From NCBI GenBank assembly GCA_011525685.1, contig WYBW01000106.1:1-49098 (forward strand): a stretch of 49,098 bases of DNA, read 5' to 3'. Of this stretch, positions 25,753 to 34,529 are shown one piece after another; position 1 is the first letter of the stretch, and each line of letters starts with the position of its first letter. A model generated the notes under the pieces. The model did not search any database. It saw only the letters and a list, made by a program, of their open reading frames with translations, and had not been told where the DNA came from. Origin of the DNA: Verrucomicrobiia bacterium (GTDB lineage: Bacteria > Verrucomicrobiota > Verrucomicrobiia > Limisphaerales > JADLHS01). The position numbers were made by a program, and so were the translations under genes.

Positions 25753-26748
25753 TCATGGTTTGAGCTGCCGCATCAGGTTTTGCTTGAGGTAACGGTCCAT
25801 GACGCGTTTCACGAGTTCGTCCTTGTCCACCGTCACGCCGATCTGGCAGTTCGGCGGAGCGTCCTCGACCAGTTCGGTCAGCCCGGGGTCGGTGACGCGG
25901 ACGTGCGCCGGGCGTGAGGTGAACAGTTCCGGCCACAACACCATGCCGATGGGCACGACGTCGAACAGCGTGGGATCGGGGCGGGCGTAATCTTCGTAGC
26001 GCCACAGGATGTAGAGGCCGGACAAGGCGTCGGTGAGGGGCGAATTGCGATACAGCAAGCGCATCCGGTCAGCCTCGCCCAGCTTGACCATCGTGGTGGT
26101 GTCGAGGCCGGCGAGTTCGAGTTTCGCGCCACTGGCCATCAAGGCGCGGGCGGCTTGCACGTCAGCGCGGACGTTCCATTCCGGCTCAGGTTTCGTCCCT
26201 GGTCCGCCGTAACCCATCTTGAAACTGCCGAACATCGAGATGACCCGTTTGGCCAGCTTGAGCGCCTCGGGGTCCTGCTTCATCACGTCCTTGATATTGC
26301 ACACCGGGCCGACGGTGAAGAGAATGACCTCGTTGGGATACTTGCGCAGGTTTTGGATGATGAACTCGGCGGCGTTGGTCGAGGCGGGTTTCCAGCGCTC
26401 GAAGCCGTGGCCCCAGATGAACTGATGCGATTCCCCGGCGATGCCGGTCTGCTGCCCCACAATGCCGGGCGTGGGCCGGCCCACCACAATCGGGATTTTG
26501 TCCTCCAGACCGAGTTCATACAGGAGCCGGCCGGCCACCCGCGCGCGGCCCCAAGTGTGACCATGATCCATGACCAGGCCAAGGACCTCAAACTCGGGAC
26601 TGGTGAGCAACAAGGCCACCGCGTAGGCGTCGTCCACGTCGCCGGCGAGGTCGCAATCGAAGATGACTTTCTGCTTGGACGCGGCGAGGGCGTTGAAGCT
26701 GAGGGCCGCGAGCGCGAGAAGGAGGGTCAGTTTCTTTTCCAGTTTCAT
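25753..26748 (-). CDS. Exported inosine-uridine-type nucleoside hydrolase
   Basis: 331 residues from ATG 26748 with a signal peptide (MKLEKKLTLLLALAALSFNALA). VIFDCDLAGDVDDAYAVALLL is the calcium-binding D-x-D-x-x-x-D-x-D-D signature (D31, D33, D37, D39, D40). EVILFTVGPVCNIKDVMKQDP is the second family block (usually T-x-G-P-L-T-N), and DVVPIGMVLWPELFT lies near the C-terminus. Family enzymes hydrolyse N-glycosidic bonds of nucleosides; export and the polysaccharide context suggest a different or scavenging role here. It lies 50 bases downstream of the GH2 gene and 13 bases upstream of the DUF5060 glycosidase. Confidence 0.9.
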   Translation of the reverse strand: MKLEKKLTLLLALAALSFNALAASKQKVIFDCDLAGDVDDAYAVALLLTSPEFEVLGLVMDHGHTWGRARVAGRLLYELGLEDKIPIVVGRPTPGIVGQQTGIAGESHQFIWGHGFERWKPASTNAAEFIIQNLRKYPNEVILFTVGPVCNIKDVMKQDPEALKLAKRVISMFGSFKMGYGGPGTKPEPEWNVRADVQAARALMASGAKLELAGLDTTTMVKLGEADRMRLLYRNSPLTDALSGLYILWRYEDYARPDPTLFDVVPIGMVLWPELFTSRPAHVRVTDPGLTELVEDAPPNCQIGVTVDKDELVKRVMDRYLKQNLMRQLKP

Positions 26749-26798
26749 AAACCGTTTCCAAGTTTTCAGTTCGCAGTTTCAGGTTCGCGACCTGCGGG

Positions 26799-29060
26799 TC
26801 AAGGGGTTTCGGGTTTGGCGGGAAGGCGCGCAGGCTCGATCACAACCCAGCGCCGGCTGACCGTGGCTTCGCGAGAGGATTGTCCACTGGCCCGGGCCGT
26901 GGCCCTGAGCACATGGTCTCCCGCGGTGGCGCTGGCCGTGAGCGTCAGGCGCTCCGTGGCCTGACCGAGGGCCTCCAGCGCGAAGGGCCGCTGGCCCTGC
27001 GCCACCACCCGGCCGGACTTCGTTTCCAGCGCAAGGGTGAGGCGGCCATTCAGCGGCCGCGGGTGATCATTCACGAGCATCACCGTGAACTCGCGCGTCT
27101 CTCCCGCCGCGAGTTTGGGTTGGAAGAAATTGAGGTAAACGCCCAGCGGTTTGAAGGCTTCACCCACGTAGTCGGCAAACGCCGCGTCGAGTTTCAGCCG
27201 GGTCACGTCGGCGAAATGGTCCGCGGTGTAGGCGCCCGGGAAGCTGCCCGTGAGACAGACGAAATGAATGACGCCGGCGAAGTGGCGGTGCGCGCGCCAG
27301 AACTCGGTCTTGGCCGCCAACAGATACGCGTAGAGGTCCAGGCGTTCGCGGGCACTGGCGTCCGGCCCCAGGAGTTGCGGATAGAGATTTCGGGTGAGCA
27401 CCGTGGGCGAGCCGTCGCGATTCAGCCAGAGCCAGCCGTATTCGTTGATGATCGGCGGGTTGGTGTCGGACGGCAGCGCGCCTTGGCGCGGGGCACCGTC
27501 CATCGTCTCAAGTTCGGTCATGCGGAAGTTGAGCCGGCCCTCCCGGCCGCTGTACATGAGATAGGGATGATACTCGACCGGGTCGTCGGGATGGACCGGC
27601 GGGTTGTAACTGTTTTCCCAGGGGCGATGCGAGAGATCCAGCGGGCGCACCGCCGGGATGATCTGTTCGCCAAACATCGGGTCCAAGGTTTCGTTGTTGG
27701 CATCCCACACCACCACGCTTGGGTGGTTCCAATGGTCGCGCATCCAGTCGGCATACTGGCGGATCATCTCGGTCGGATCATGGGTGCGGCTGTAACCGGG
27801 ATACCACTCCGGCTTGCCGGTCCAGACGAAGAACTCGTTCTGCACGAGCAATCCCACCTCGTCACAGATGTCAAACCAGCGGTCCGGCGCCGGGCCGATG
27901 CAGAATCGAAAATAGTTCCAGTGCATCCGCCGCGGCAGCTCGCCGAGTAGTTTCCGCACCCAAGCCTCGTTCCACGGCCGGTTGCCGCACAGCGGATCCT
28001 CGAAGAACCGGTGCAGGGTGATGTTCGAGCCACGCAAATAGATTGGCCGACCGTTGAGGTGGGCCCGGCGCGTGGCGGCGTCGAACCGGAACTCGCGCAT
28101 GCCAAACCGCGTGGTGAGGGAATCGCCACCCGTGCGCGACTCGACGACATAGAGAAACGGATCGTCGGGCGACCACAATCGCGCGCGGGGAAGCTTGAGC
28201 GTCCGGGTCAACACCGTTTCCTCGCCGGGCTGCAGGCTGAAGGACTCCGGTTCGCCGGTGGCCGCGACCCGACCGCCTTTCCAGGGCCGGATCGAGTGCG
28301 CGAGGGAGGCAGTGCGGGGCAGGTGGCCGTGATTCTTCACCCGCGTCTGCACGATGACCTCACCGGAATCAATCCGGGGCGCGACCTGGACGCTTTCGAT
28401 CACTGGATTGTCACAGAAAACCAGCGAGACGCTGTCGTAGATGCCCGGGGTCCACTGGTTCTTCTCAAAGTCGGACCCGGTGGGAAACGTATCGGGAAGA
28501 ACGCCCGGATGCGCGCCCACCCGAATTACCAGCGTGTTCTCAGCGTTCCACTGGATGGCTTGGTTGAGCGAGTGCCAGCTTGCGGTGAAGCAGCCGGGAT
28601 ACTCACCGACCTTCCGGCCGTTGAGCCAGACAGCCGTCCCAAACTGAGCCTTGTTAATCCGAAGCAGGGCGACTTCGCGCCGGGCCGGGGCGCGGAATGT
28701 CTTCCGATACCAGAAATAATCCCGCTCCTGCTCCACCTTGCCGTTCCAGTGGTTCGTGATCCACTCGCGCGGCGCCAGCCGTTCGCGCACCCGGACAAAC
28801 AGGTTTTCGCGACTGATGAATCCGTCCACGTCCTTGAATGGAGGCGTCGCCAGCTTCGCCAACCCGGGCACTGGGACGGTGTGCTCATAGATCTGTGGAA
28901 TGTCCTCCGGAGCCTTGCCGTCGGCGATCTGCCAGACGCCGTCCAGAGAATGCGTAAGGCGGGCGGCCGCCGCGTTCACAGTCGCGCAATGCATCACCAG
29001 TCCGCCCGCGAGCCAAAACGAAATGGAACGCATCCAGAACACGGGGTGGCGTCTCATCAT
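26799..29060 (-). CDS. Secreted glycoside hydrolase family 2 enzyme (beta-galactosidase/glucuronidase-like)
   Basis: 753 residues. The signal segment is MRSISFWLAGGLVMHCATVNAAAA. A GH2 sugar-binding jelly roll (LTHSLDGVWQIADGKAPEDI...YFWYRKTFRAPARREVALLRINKAQFGTAVWLNGRKVGEYPG) is followed by an immunoglobulin-like domain. The TIM barrel contains LRGSNITLHRFFEDPLCGNRPWNE, NYFRFCIGPAPDRWFDICDEVGL and HPSVVVWDANNETLDP, with the acid/base Glu near 457. INEYGWLWLNRDG has the candidate nucleophile Glu near 541. A C-terminal beta domain ends the chain. It starts 77 bases after the alpha-glucuronidase-like gene. Substrate cannot be read from the sequence. Confidence 0.9.
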   Translation of the reverse strand: MMRRHPVFWMRSISFWLAGGLVMHCATVNAAAARLTHSLDGVWQIADGKAPEDIPQIYEHTVPVPGLAKLATPPFKDVDGFISRENLFVRVRERLAPREWITNHWNGKVEQERDYFWYRKTFRAPARREVALLRINKAQFGTAVWLNGRKVGEYPGCFTASWHSLNQAIQWNAENTLVIRVGAHPGVLPDTFPTGSDFEKNQWTPGIYDSVSLVFCDNPVIESVQVAPRIDSGEVIVQTRVKNHGHLPRTASLAHSIRPWKGGRVAATGEPESFSLQPGEETVLTRTLKLPRARLWSPDDPFLYVVESRTGGDSLTTRFGMREFRFDAATRRAHLNGRPIYLRGSNITLHRFFEDPLCGNRPWNEAWVRKLLGELPRRMHWNYFRFCIGPAPDRWFDICDEVGLLVQNEFFVWTGKPEWYPGYSRTHDPTEMIRQYADWMRDHWNHPSVVVWDANNETLDPMFGEQIIPAVRPLDLSHRPWENSYNPPVHPDDPVEYHPYLMYSGREGRLNFRMTELETMDGAPRQGALPSDTNPPIINEYGWLWLNRDGSPTVLTRNLYPQLLGPDASARERLDLYAYLLAAKTEFWRAHRHFAGVIHFVCLTGSFPGAYTADHFADVTRLKLDAAFADYVGEAFKPLGVYLNFFQPKLAAGETREFTVMLVNDHPRPLNGRLTLALETKSGRVVAQGQRPFALEALGQATERLTLTASATAGDHVLRATARASGQSSREATVSRRWVVIEPARLPAKPETP

Positions 29061-29137
29061 GGTGTCATTGGGTTCTTTGGTTCACCTGGCGCGATACAGG
29101 CTGATCGCCAAGCGCGAATGCTCACGGTGGCTCACTG

Positions 29138-31324
29138 TCATTGTCCGAACTTGCTGCCGCTGGGCGGGCGTGGCGGCGCCTTGCCGATGCGACCGGGTTG
29201 CCAGTCGCGCGCGATGTGGATGTCGTTCGCGACCTGCTCCGCCAGCTTGGGAATGTCCACCACGCCGACCCGGTTGTAGAGCAGCGGCTGCCGGTATTGC
29301 CGGGTGTAGGCGGAGGCGTAATCCCGCCAATGGCCCAACGCGGCCTCGAGATGTCTGACCGCCTTCACCTGATGCGCAGCCTGCCGGTTGGCATCGAAGA
29401 GGGCAAGTTCGCTGGCCCCTTCGATTTTGGCCGCGTAGTAAAGACCGAGAAACGCAAATGCCTCCATGTCGCCCAAGGTGTGCCGCAGCTCCTTGTTCGC
29501 GCCCTGACGGGGGCGGAGTTCCGCCACGCCACGCAAGGCAGCAGTGGCGTGTTCCCGAAGCCTCGCCGCCACTTCCGGCGGCGTGAGGCCATCCATCGGC
29601 CTGCCCGCCTCCAGCCGCTCCCGCCACTCGCGGATGGTGAGGGTGCCGCTTTCGGGCATGCCCTCGCCCTCGACGAAATGGCGCACGGTGTAAAAACCCT
29701 GGTGACGCGGATGACTGAGGCAGGCTTCTGGAAACCAGCGCAGGTCAATGTTGCCCCAGAAGAAGCGCGTGACCTCGGGGATGACACGGGAAGCCGCGCT
29801 CCAACCGGCGAGGAGTTGCTCCGCCCGCACTTCGGGGAAGCGCGCCGCCAGAATGCGGCGGAAAAACTCGTCGCTCAAGGTCGGGTCATAGCTGAGTCGT
29901 CCCCAGAGGAGGAAGCTGAACCACTGCTTTCTCATCACGAGCTGGCGCGGGGTTTCGGGCTCGAGGCCCATGGCCTCGCGCCCCCAGCAATAGCCGTCCG
30001 GTCCCATGTAAAAGCCCGCCACCTTGTCCGGCCCGGGCATCGCGGTGATGAAGTCGCGCGCGAAGGCGGGATCACCCCAGCGGAAGCTGTAGATGTCATC
30101 GTTGCGAACGGTGAGCCAGGAGCGGCGCGCGGGGGACAATTCCGGCAACAAGGGTTTGATGAACGGCGGATTGGTCATGCCATACATGTGGGCCACGGCG
30201 TATTTGTAGCTGAAGTCAAAAGGCCCCGGGTAATCCTTCCAGCGCTGCATCACCCGATCCAGCCCCGTCATGTGAAAGCGATGAATCAAACGGAACGGGC
30301 GGTCCGGCTGTTCCTTGAGCGCGTCGCGGACGCCCTCGCCGTAGGTCTGCCAGAGCCATTCCTCCTTGTCGAGGTCGCCCAGCTTCTGGCCCATGTGTTC
30401 GCCCGCGGTGATGCCCACGCCCGCCAGCAGCGGATAAGTCCGCACCAGTTCCCGGACGCTGGCGCGGAAGTAACGCACCAGATTCTCGTCGGGCTTGGCG
30501 CGCCGAAGACCATGCTTGCCCTCCTCGCTGAACAGGAAGGTGTTCCAGGTAAACCAATACACCTCGATGCCGCGATCCGCCGCCATTTGCAGGACCTCGC
30601 GCCAGAAGGCGATTTTCTCCTCAATGGTCATGCGCCTGACCACTTCGGCGCCGTCGAGGAACTCCGGTCGGAACATTCGCTCGCCGCTGAACGGGAAGGT
30701 TTCGTCGAAGCAGTCGCGGCGGCCGCGGAGCACGTCGTTCAACGCCACGTCCGGATACTCCGGCACCTTCACCAGGCTGGGAAAGGGGTTGAGATTCCAA
30801 AGGGAAAGGACGTTGAACCGGTGCCGGGCCATCTCGTCCAGGAACTCGCGCCAGAAGTCGCGACTCCACATCTCGGGAATGTTGGCCTGCGCGGCGTCGC
30901 TGTTGTCCGAGTAGCTCGGCGTGCGCAGATCAAGCGGGATGTTGAACTTGATGCCGCGCCGGGCGATGAACGGCTGACGCGGTTCGGAGGTCAGGGCCTC
31001 GAGCGTCCCGAGTCGAATCGCCTCCGCCACCTCCAATCCTCCATACATCGCGCCGGCCGCGTCGCCGCCCCGGACCACGACTGCGCCGTTGGTGGCGCGC
31101 TCGATCTGATAGGACTGGGGATCGAGTCGCGCCGGCGCAATCTCCAGCGTGATGACTGGCGGCGCGGGTGATGCCGCTGCGGCCTGCCGGATTTCGCCCG
31201 CGGCAAATTCCAAAGCCGGAATGTTGCCGTCATAAGTCAGCGTGGTCGGCGCGGCGGCTGGGAGGGAGAGGGTAAACCCGCCGCTCAACGCGACGACGAC
31301 CAAGGCGCGGAGGAAGGAGTTCAT
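29138..31324 (-). CDS. Alpha-glucuronidase-like secreted glycosidase, paralogue 2
   Basis: 728 residues from ATG 31324, which overlaps the upstream stop as ATGA and begins a signal peptide (MNSFLRALVVVALSGGFTLSLPAAA). Residues ~25-125 resemble the N-terminal domain of GH67-type alpha-glucuronidases and similar enzymes (LTYDGNIPALEFAAGEI, VVVRGGDAAGAMYGGLEVAEAI). The barrel contains RRGIKFNIPLDLRTPSYSD, HRFNVLSLWNLNPFPSL, GIEVYWFTWNTFLF, AGVGITAGEHMG and LTVRNDDIYSFRWGDPAFARDF. It aligns along its length with the gene just upstream. Glu in GITAGEHMG and Asp in NDD/RWGD are conserved in both and are candidate catalytic residues. It probably removes uronic or related residues from an exported polysaccharide. 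Confidence 0.8.
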   Translation of the reverse strand: MNSFLRALVVVALSGGFTLSLPAAAPTTLTYDGNIPALEFAAGEIRQAAAASPAPPVITLEIAPARLDPQSYQIERATNGAVVVRGGDAAGAMYGGLEVAEAIRLGTLEALTSEPRQPFIARRGIKFNIPLDLRTPSYSDNSDAAQANIPEMWSRDFWREFLDEMARHRFNVLSLWNLNPFPSLVKVPEYPDVALNDVLRGRRDCFDETFPFSGERMFRPEFLDGAEVVRRMTIEEKIAFWREVLQMAADRGIEVYWFTWNTFLFSEEGKHGLRRAKPDENLVRYFRASVRELVRTYPLLAGVGITAGEHMGQKLGDLDKEEWLWQTYGEGVRDALKEQPDRPFRLIHRFHMTGLDRVMQRWKDYPGPFDFSYKYAVAHMYGMTNPPFIKPLLPELSPARRSWLTVRNDDIYSFRWGDPAFARDFITAMPGPDKVAGFYMGPDGYCWGREAMGLEPETPRQLVMRKQWFSFLLWGRLSYDPTLSDEFFRRILAARFPEVRAEQLLAGWSAASRVIPEVTRFFWGNIDLRWFPEACLSHPRHQGFYTVRHFVEGEGMPESGTLTIREWRERLEAGRPMDGLTPPEVAARLREHATAALRGVAELRPRQGANKELRHTLGDMEAFAFLGLYYAAKIEGASELALFDANRQAAHQVKAVRHLEAALGHWRDYASAYTRQYRQPLLYNRVGVVDIPKLAEQVANDIHIARDWQPGRIGKAPPRPPSGSKFGQ

Positions 31325-33498
31325 TGGTTTGAAAGCGGTTTTTTGGCCAGTTCGATGTCCTGTTCGACTTCCGGCAGCAGCGCCGACCAGGAGAAGGGTT
31401 TTTCCGCGCTGGAGGGCACGGGCAGTTGGTTGAAACGGCTGCCCAGTTCGGCCAGGCGTTTCCAATGCGAGCGCGCCTTCTCGAGTTCCGCCACGGCGCG
31501 TTGCTGCTGGGCGGCGTCCTGGTTCGCCCGCGCGGTGGCCAGCGCCACGCCGCCGCGCAGTTTCGCCGCGAAATAATCGCTGTAAGCGCACCATGCCTCG
31601 ATGTCCGTGAGTTCGCAGTCCAACCTGGGCGTGACCCCGCCCTGCTGCCGCAGTTTGGTGACCAGTTTCAGGGCCGCCGCGCGGTCGCGGTCGAGTTGCT
31701 CCGCCAGGTCCAGCGGCGAAAGCGCGCCCTCCGGAACGCGGCCGGTCTTCACGAAACCGGCGATGTTGACATGGCGCCGGGTGTCGAGCACCGGGTGGCT
31801 GATGAACTTTTCGATGTCAATGAGCTTGCGCGCGGCGTTGTCAATCCACGAGGAGAATCCCTCGGTGTAGAGCGACCCATCCCAGGTGCCGCGGTGGAAG
31901 GAGGCCAAGAGCAGCGGCACGCGGCTGGCCAGTTTCCAGGCCGCGAGCAAATCCCGCCCGCGGTCTTTCCCGAACCGCTCCGCCAACAAGCGCTCGAAGC
32001 AGGCGTCCGGGGTGCTGGAATCATACAGAAGCCTCCCCCACACGGCATAGAAGAGCCATTGCCGCTCGAAGGCCCAGTGCCAATCCTTGTGCGGGCCTGG
32101 TGCAGTGATGTAGTCGAGCGCCGGCACGTAGCACTCCGAGCCGATGATCGCGCCGCCGACATAGTTCCGGCCCTGTTGCCGCTGGAGAAAGGCCCGGACG
32201 AAATCGGGCTCGCCCCAGCGGAGGATGAACATGTCCTCGTTGCGCATGGTCCAGACCACCTGATGGCGGGTGGGGGGAGGATTCCAGTAGGCATCCGAGA
32301 GCGGGCCGCCATGCACGATGAACAGATCAGGGGAGGAATGGGCATGCGACCAGTTGTGTTTGAACTCCACGAAAACGGGCGGGGTGACGTTGGTGAGGCG
32401 GGCCAGCGCCTCGATGTGAGCACGGGAGCGGCGGTCGTTTTCCTCGCTGGTCGTGCCGCCGGAATGAGTGGTGGCCGAGAGCGGGGCGCGATAGATGAAC
32501 TTTACCGGTCGGCCGGCCTCAGCCATGGCCGCGAAAAAAGTCTGGTCGAGCCATTCGCGCCTTTCATCCGGGGTCATGCCGCCCATGCGCTCGCCCAAGG
32601 TGATGCCCAGTCCGGTAAGGTCGGGATACTCCTCGAGCACCTGCCGCACGACCTCGCGCGTGTAACGAACCACCAGTTCGCTGCGCGTGGATTCCTGGCC
32701 GTAGTGGGAGAGCGTTTCGCTCCAGCGCGCGACGTCGTGCGCGCGGGCAAATTCCGGCGAGACGAAGATGTTCCAATTGAGCAGGTAGGTTTCGATGCCG
32801 CGTTCCTTGGCCAGCCGGAGGATGCCGTTCCACAACCGTCTCCAGTCCGCCAGTTCGGCGTCGGTGAAGGGACAGGCCTCGGGAAAAGACTTCGGCCGAA
32901 TCATGTAAGTGTATGGATGCAGGCTCCAAAGCGTGAGCACGTTGAAGCGGTTCTCCGCCATCATGTCGAGGAAGGCTTCCCAGAAAGCCAAGTCGCGGCA
33001 GGTCTGATCGTGCTGCTCGATGGCCGGGCTGGTGCGGTAGGCCGCCCACGGCAGGTTGAACTTGATGGCGCGAAAGGCGAGGGCCGCGGTTACGTTCTGT
33101 TCGCGGACCTCGTCAAGAGCAGTCCCGCCTCGAATCTGCTCCGTCAAATCCAAGAGGCCATACATCGCGCCGCGCTCTTTCTGGGCGGTGATCCGCACGA
33201 CTGAACCGGCCGGCCCTTGGACGCGCTCCAGCCGGTAGCCATCGTCAGCCGGGTTGCTCCCGCTCTCAGCTTGCCGATGCAGGACCTGGATCGAGGCCGG
33301 CTCACTGGGGGATCGTCGCGACAAGGAATCACCCCGCGCTTTCAAAGCGCCTTCAAGCCGGTTCAGCGCGAACTGGATGGTTGGCGAGTCGGGGGCGACC
33401 ACTGTCACGTCGGCGGCTTCAAGGGTGGCCGTGCTCGTGAAGCATGCCCCGACCAGAAGCAACAGGGCCCGCGAGGTTGCAAGTTTCAGAGTCTTCAT
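31321..33498 (-). CDS. Alpha-glucuronidase-like secreted glycosidase, paralogue 1
   Basis: 725 residues from ATG 33498, chosen for the signal peptide MKTLKLATSRALLLLVGACF; the upstream open codons overlap repeat DNA. The N-terminal domain (VTVVAPDSPTIQFALNRLEGAL, ITAQKERGAMYGLLDLTEQI) is followed by the barrel: ALAFRAIKFNLPWAAYRTSP, NRFNVLTLWSLHPYTYMI, GIETYLLNWNIFVSPEFA, LTGLGITLGERMGG, VWTMRNEDMFILRWGEPDFV. The same blocks in the same order occur in the neighbour below, to which it is translationally coupled. As first gene of the minus-strand unit running to 19837, it should lie nearest the promoter, in the 122 bases upstream; I see no clear -35/-10 there. Confidence 0.8.
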   Translation of the reverse strand: MKTLKLATSRALLLLVGACFTSTATLEAADVTVVAPDSPTIQFALNRLEGALKARGDSLSRRSPSEPASIQVLHRQAESGSNPADDGYRLERVQGPAGSVVRITAQKERGAMYGLLDLTEQIRGGTALDEVREQNVTAALAFRAIKFNLPWAAYRTSPAIEQHDQTCRDLAFWEAFLDMMAENRFNVLTLWSLHPYTYMIRPKSFPEACPFTDAELADWRRLWNGILRLAKERGIETYLLNWNIFVSPEFARAHDVARWSETLSHYGQESTRSELVVRYTREVVRQVLEEYPDLTGLGITLGERMGGMTPDERREWLDQTFFAAMAEAGRPVKFIYRAPLSATTHSGGTTSEENDRRSRAHIEALARLTNVTPPVFVEFKHNWSHAHSSPDLFIVHGGPLSDAYWNPPPTRHQVVWTMRNEDMFILRWGEPDFVRAFLQRQQGRNYVGGAIIGSECYVPALDYITAPGPHKDWHWAFERQWLFYAVWGRLLYDSSTPDACFERLLAERFGKDRGRDLLAAWKLASRVPLLLASFHRGTWDGSLYTEGFSSWIDNAARKLIDIEKFISHPVLDTRRHVNIAGFVKTGRVPEGALSPLDLAEQLDRDRAAALKLVTKLRQQGGVTPRLDCELTDIEAWCAYSDYFAAKLRGGVALATARANQDAAQQQRAVAELEKARSHWKRLAELGSRFNQLPVPSSAEKPFSWSALLPEVEQDIELAKKPLSNQ

Positions 33499-33579
33499 AG
33501 AGTGTTTGCGGAGGCGTCCAGCCAACCAGGCGGAGCGGGAGGAGCGATGCAGCTTGACGGTCCTGGCAGCGCATCCCCC

Positions 33580-33620
33580 AGTTCCGATTTCAGATTCGAG
33601 CAGTCCGATTTCACGATTCC
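33580..33620 (-). repeat. Family II element, partial copy at the VOC gene 3' end
   Basis: Immediately after the VOC stop codon (TAG, 33621-33623) the minus strand reads GGAATCGTGAAATCGGACTG and then a close second copy, CGAATCTGAAATCGGAACTG. It is the terminus of the family seen complete at 35591 and 35706, here as a direct duplication rather than a palindrome. Confidence 0.7.
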
Positions 33621-34415
33621 CTACCTGCCGGTGAGTTCGATCTGCACGCCCTGGGTGGCCGCCTTGTCGAGGAATAATGCGCGCTTCCCCTGCGTGCCCT
33701 GATGCGGCTGGGACGCGGTGGGCACCGGCGAAGCCTTCATCGCCTCGTCCAGGTCGTCCACCTTCAGGCAGAAGTGGTGCAAACCCGGCCCATGCTGCGC
33801 GAGCCACGCGCGCAACGGATGATCGGGCGTGAGCGGCTCGACCAGTTGCAGGTGCGCGTTGCCGAGGTCGAGATGGGTGAGACGCACGGTGGCGTTGTTC
33901 ACGTCCTCGGAGTAGAGGACGGTGAAACCGAGCGTGTCGCGCCAGAGCTTGAGCGCGGCCCCGGTGTCGGGGACGGCGATGGCCAGGTGATCGAGGCCCT
34001 GGAAGAGGGAATCTTGAAATCGGGCATCGGGCATCTGCAATGGGTCATTGTCCGACTGGTCTGGTGAAGCCCGTTTAGCGGTGAGGACGGATCTGCCCAG
34101 GATGCGGCAGAGTTGCTCGGCTTCGTCGAGCACCTCGGTCATACGATCTGCGGACAGCAAGGCCGCCTTGACAATAAAGCGGAGCCAACCGCGCGTTTCG
34201 CGGAGTTCCTTGAGCGCGACGCTCAGTTTATGAACGAAGTCGGCGCGGCTCTCCGCCGCTCCACTTTCGTCGTAGTGGGGCGGCGCGGACGTTCCGCAAC
34301 GCACCAGTTGTGCGGCCACGTGCCGACCGAGGCGGGTCTCAGGAAGAGCGTCCACGACTTTCCCAACCTTGGCGGCAAAGTCCCATAAACGGTTGGAGAG
34401 TTGTTCCTGGGTCAT
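33621..34415 (-). CDS. Fusion of a four-helix-bundle (23S rRNA IVP-like) protein with a VOC/methylmalonyl-CoA epimerase-like domain
   Basis: 264 residues in one frame. Residues 1-120 (MTQEQLSNRLWDFAAKVGKV, VAAQLVRCGTSAPPHYDES, KLSVALKELRETRGWLRFIVKAALL) are a complete member of the four-helix-bundle family encoded by 23S rRNA intervening sequences and related to the Avd protein of diversity-generating retroelements. Residues ~121-140 (NDPLQMPDARFQDSLFQG) are translated family II repeat DNA. From about 140 the chain is a VOC domain (GLDHLAIAVPDTGAALKLWRDTLGF, HHFCLKVDDLDEAM) of methylmalonyl-CoA epimerase size. An in-frame ATG at 34034 could still start a 137-residue VOC protein, so true fusion versus internal initiation is open. 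Confidence 0.8.
   Translation of the reverse strand: MTQEQLSNRLWDFAAKVGKVVDALPETRLGRHVAAQLVRCGTSAPPHYDESGAAESRADFVHKLSVALKELRETRGWLRFIVKAALLSADRMTEVLDEAEQLCRILGRSVLTAKRASPDQSDNDPLQMPDARFQDSLFQGLDHLAIAVPDTGAALKLWRDTLGFTVLYSEDVNNATVRLTHLDLGNAHLQLVEPLTPDHPLRAWLAQHGPGLHHFCLKVDDLDEAMKASPVPTASQPHQGTQGKRALFLDKAATQGVQIELTGR
34007..34050 (-). repeat. Family II element, partial copy inside the fusion gene
   Basis: GGGAATCTTGAAATCGGGCA begins at 34007 on the plus strand and is followed by TCGGGCATCTGCAATGGGTCATTG, matching the left half of the copy at 35591. On the coding strand it is read as LQMPDARFQDSLF and joins the two domains. Confidence 0.75.
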
Positions 34416-34441
34416 GATGCTTGAAGCATGGTTGGGAAATA

Positions 34442-34529
34442 GGGAAGTCGGGCATCGGGCATCAGTAATCGGTCGTTGGCCAGGGAAGGACAGATTCTCG
34501 ATGCCCGATTTTCAGTTTTCAAGATTTCC
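34442..34529. repeat. Family II palindromic element between two genes
   Basis: TCGGGCATCG (34448-34457) and CGATGCCCGA (34499-34508) pair perfectly; the outer ends are GGGAAGTC and GATTTCC. The right arm contains the stop codon of the oxidoreductase gene (34519-34521). The four-helix-bundle gene starts 27 bases beyond the other end. Confidence 0.75.

Noticed and set aside
24108..25763. Plus-strand open frame of about 550 codons
   Set aside because: Antisense to the DUF5060 glycosidase, which has signal peptide, domains and operon spacing; the plus-strand product matches nothing.
29141..31171. Plus-strand open frame of about 676 codons
   Set aside because: Antisense to the alpha-glucuronidase-like gene; arginine/glutamate/glycine-rich without motifs.
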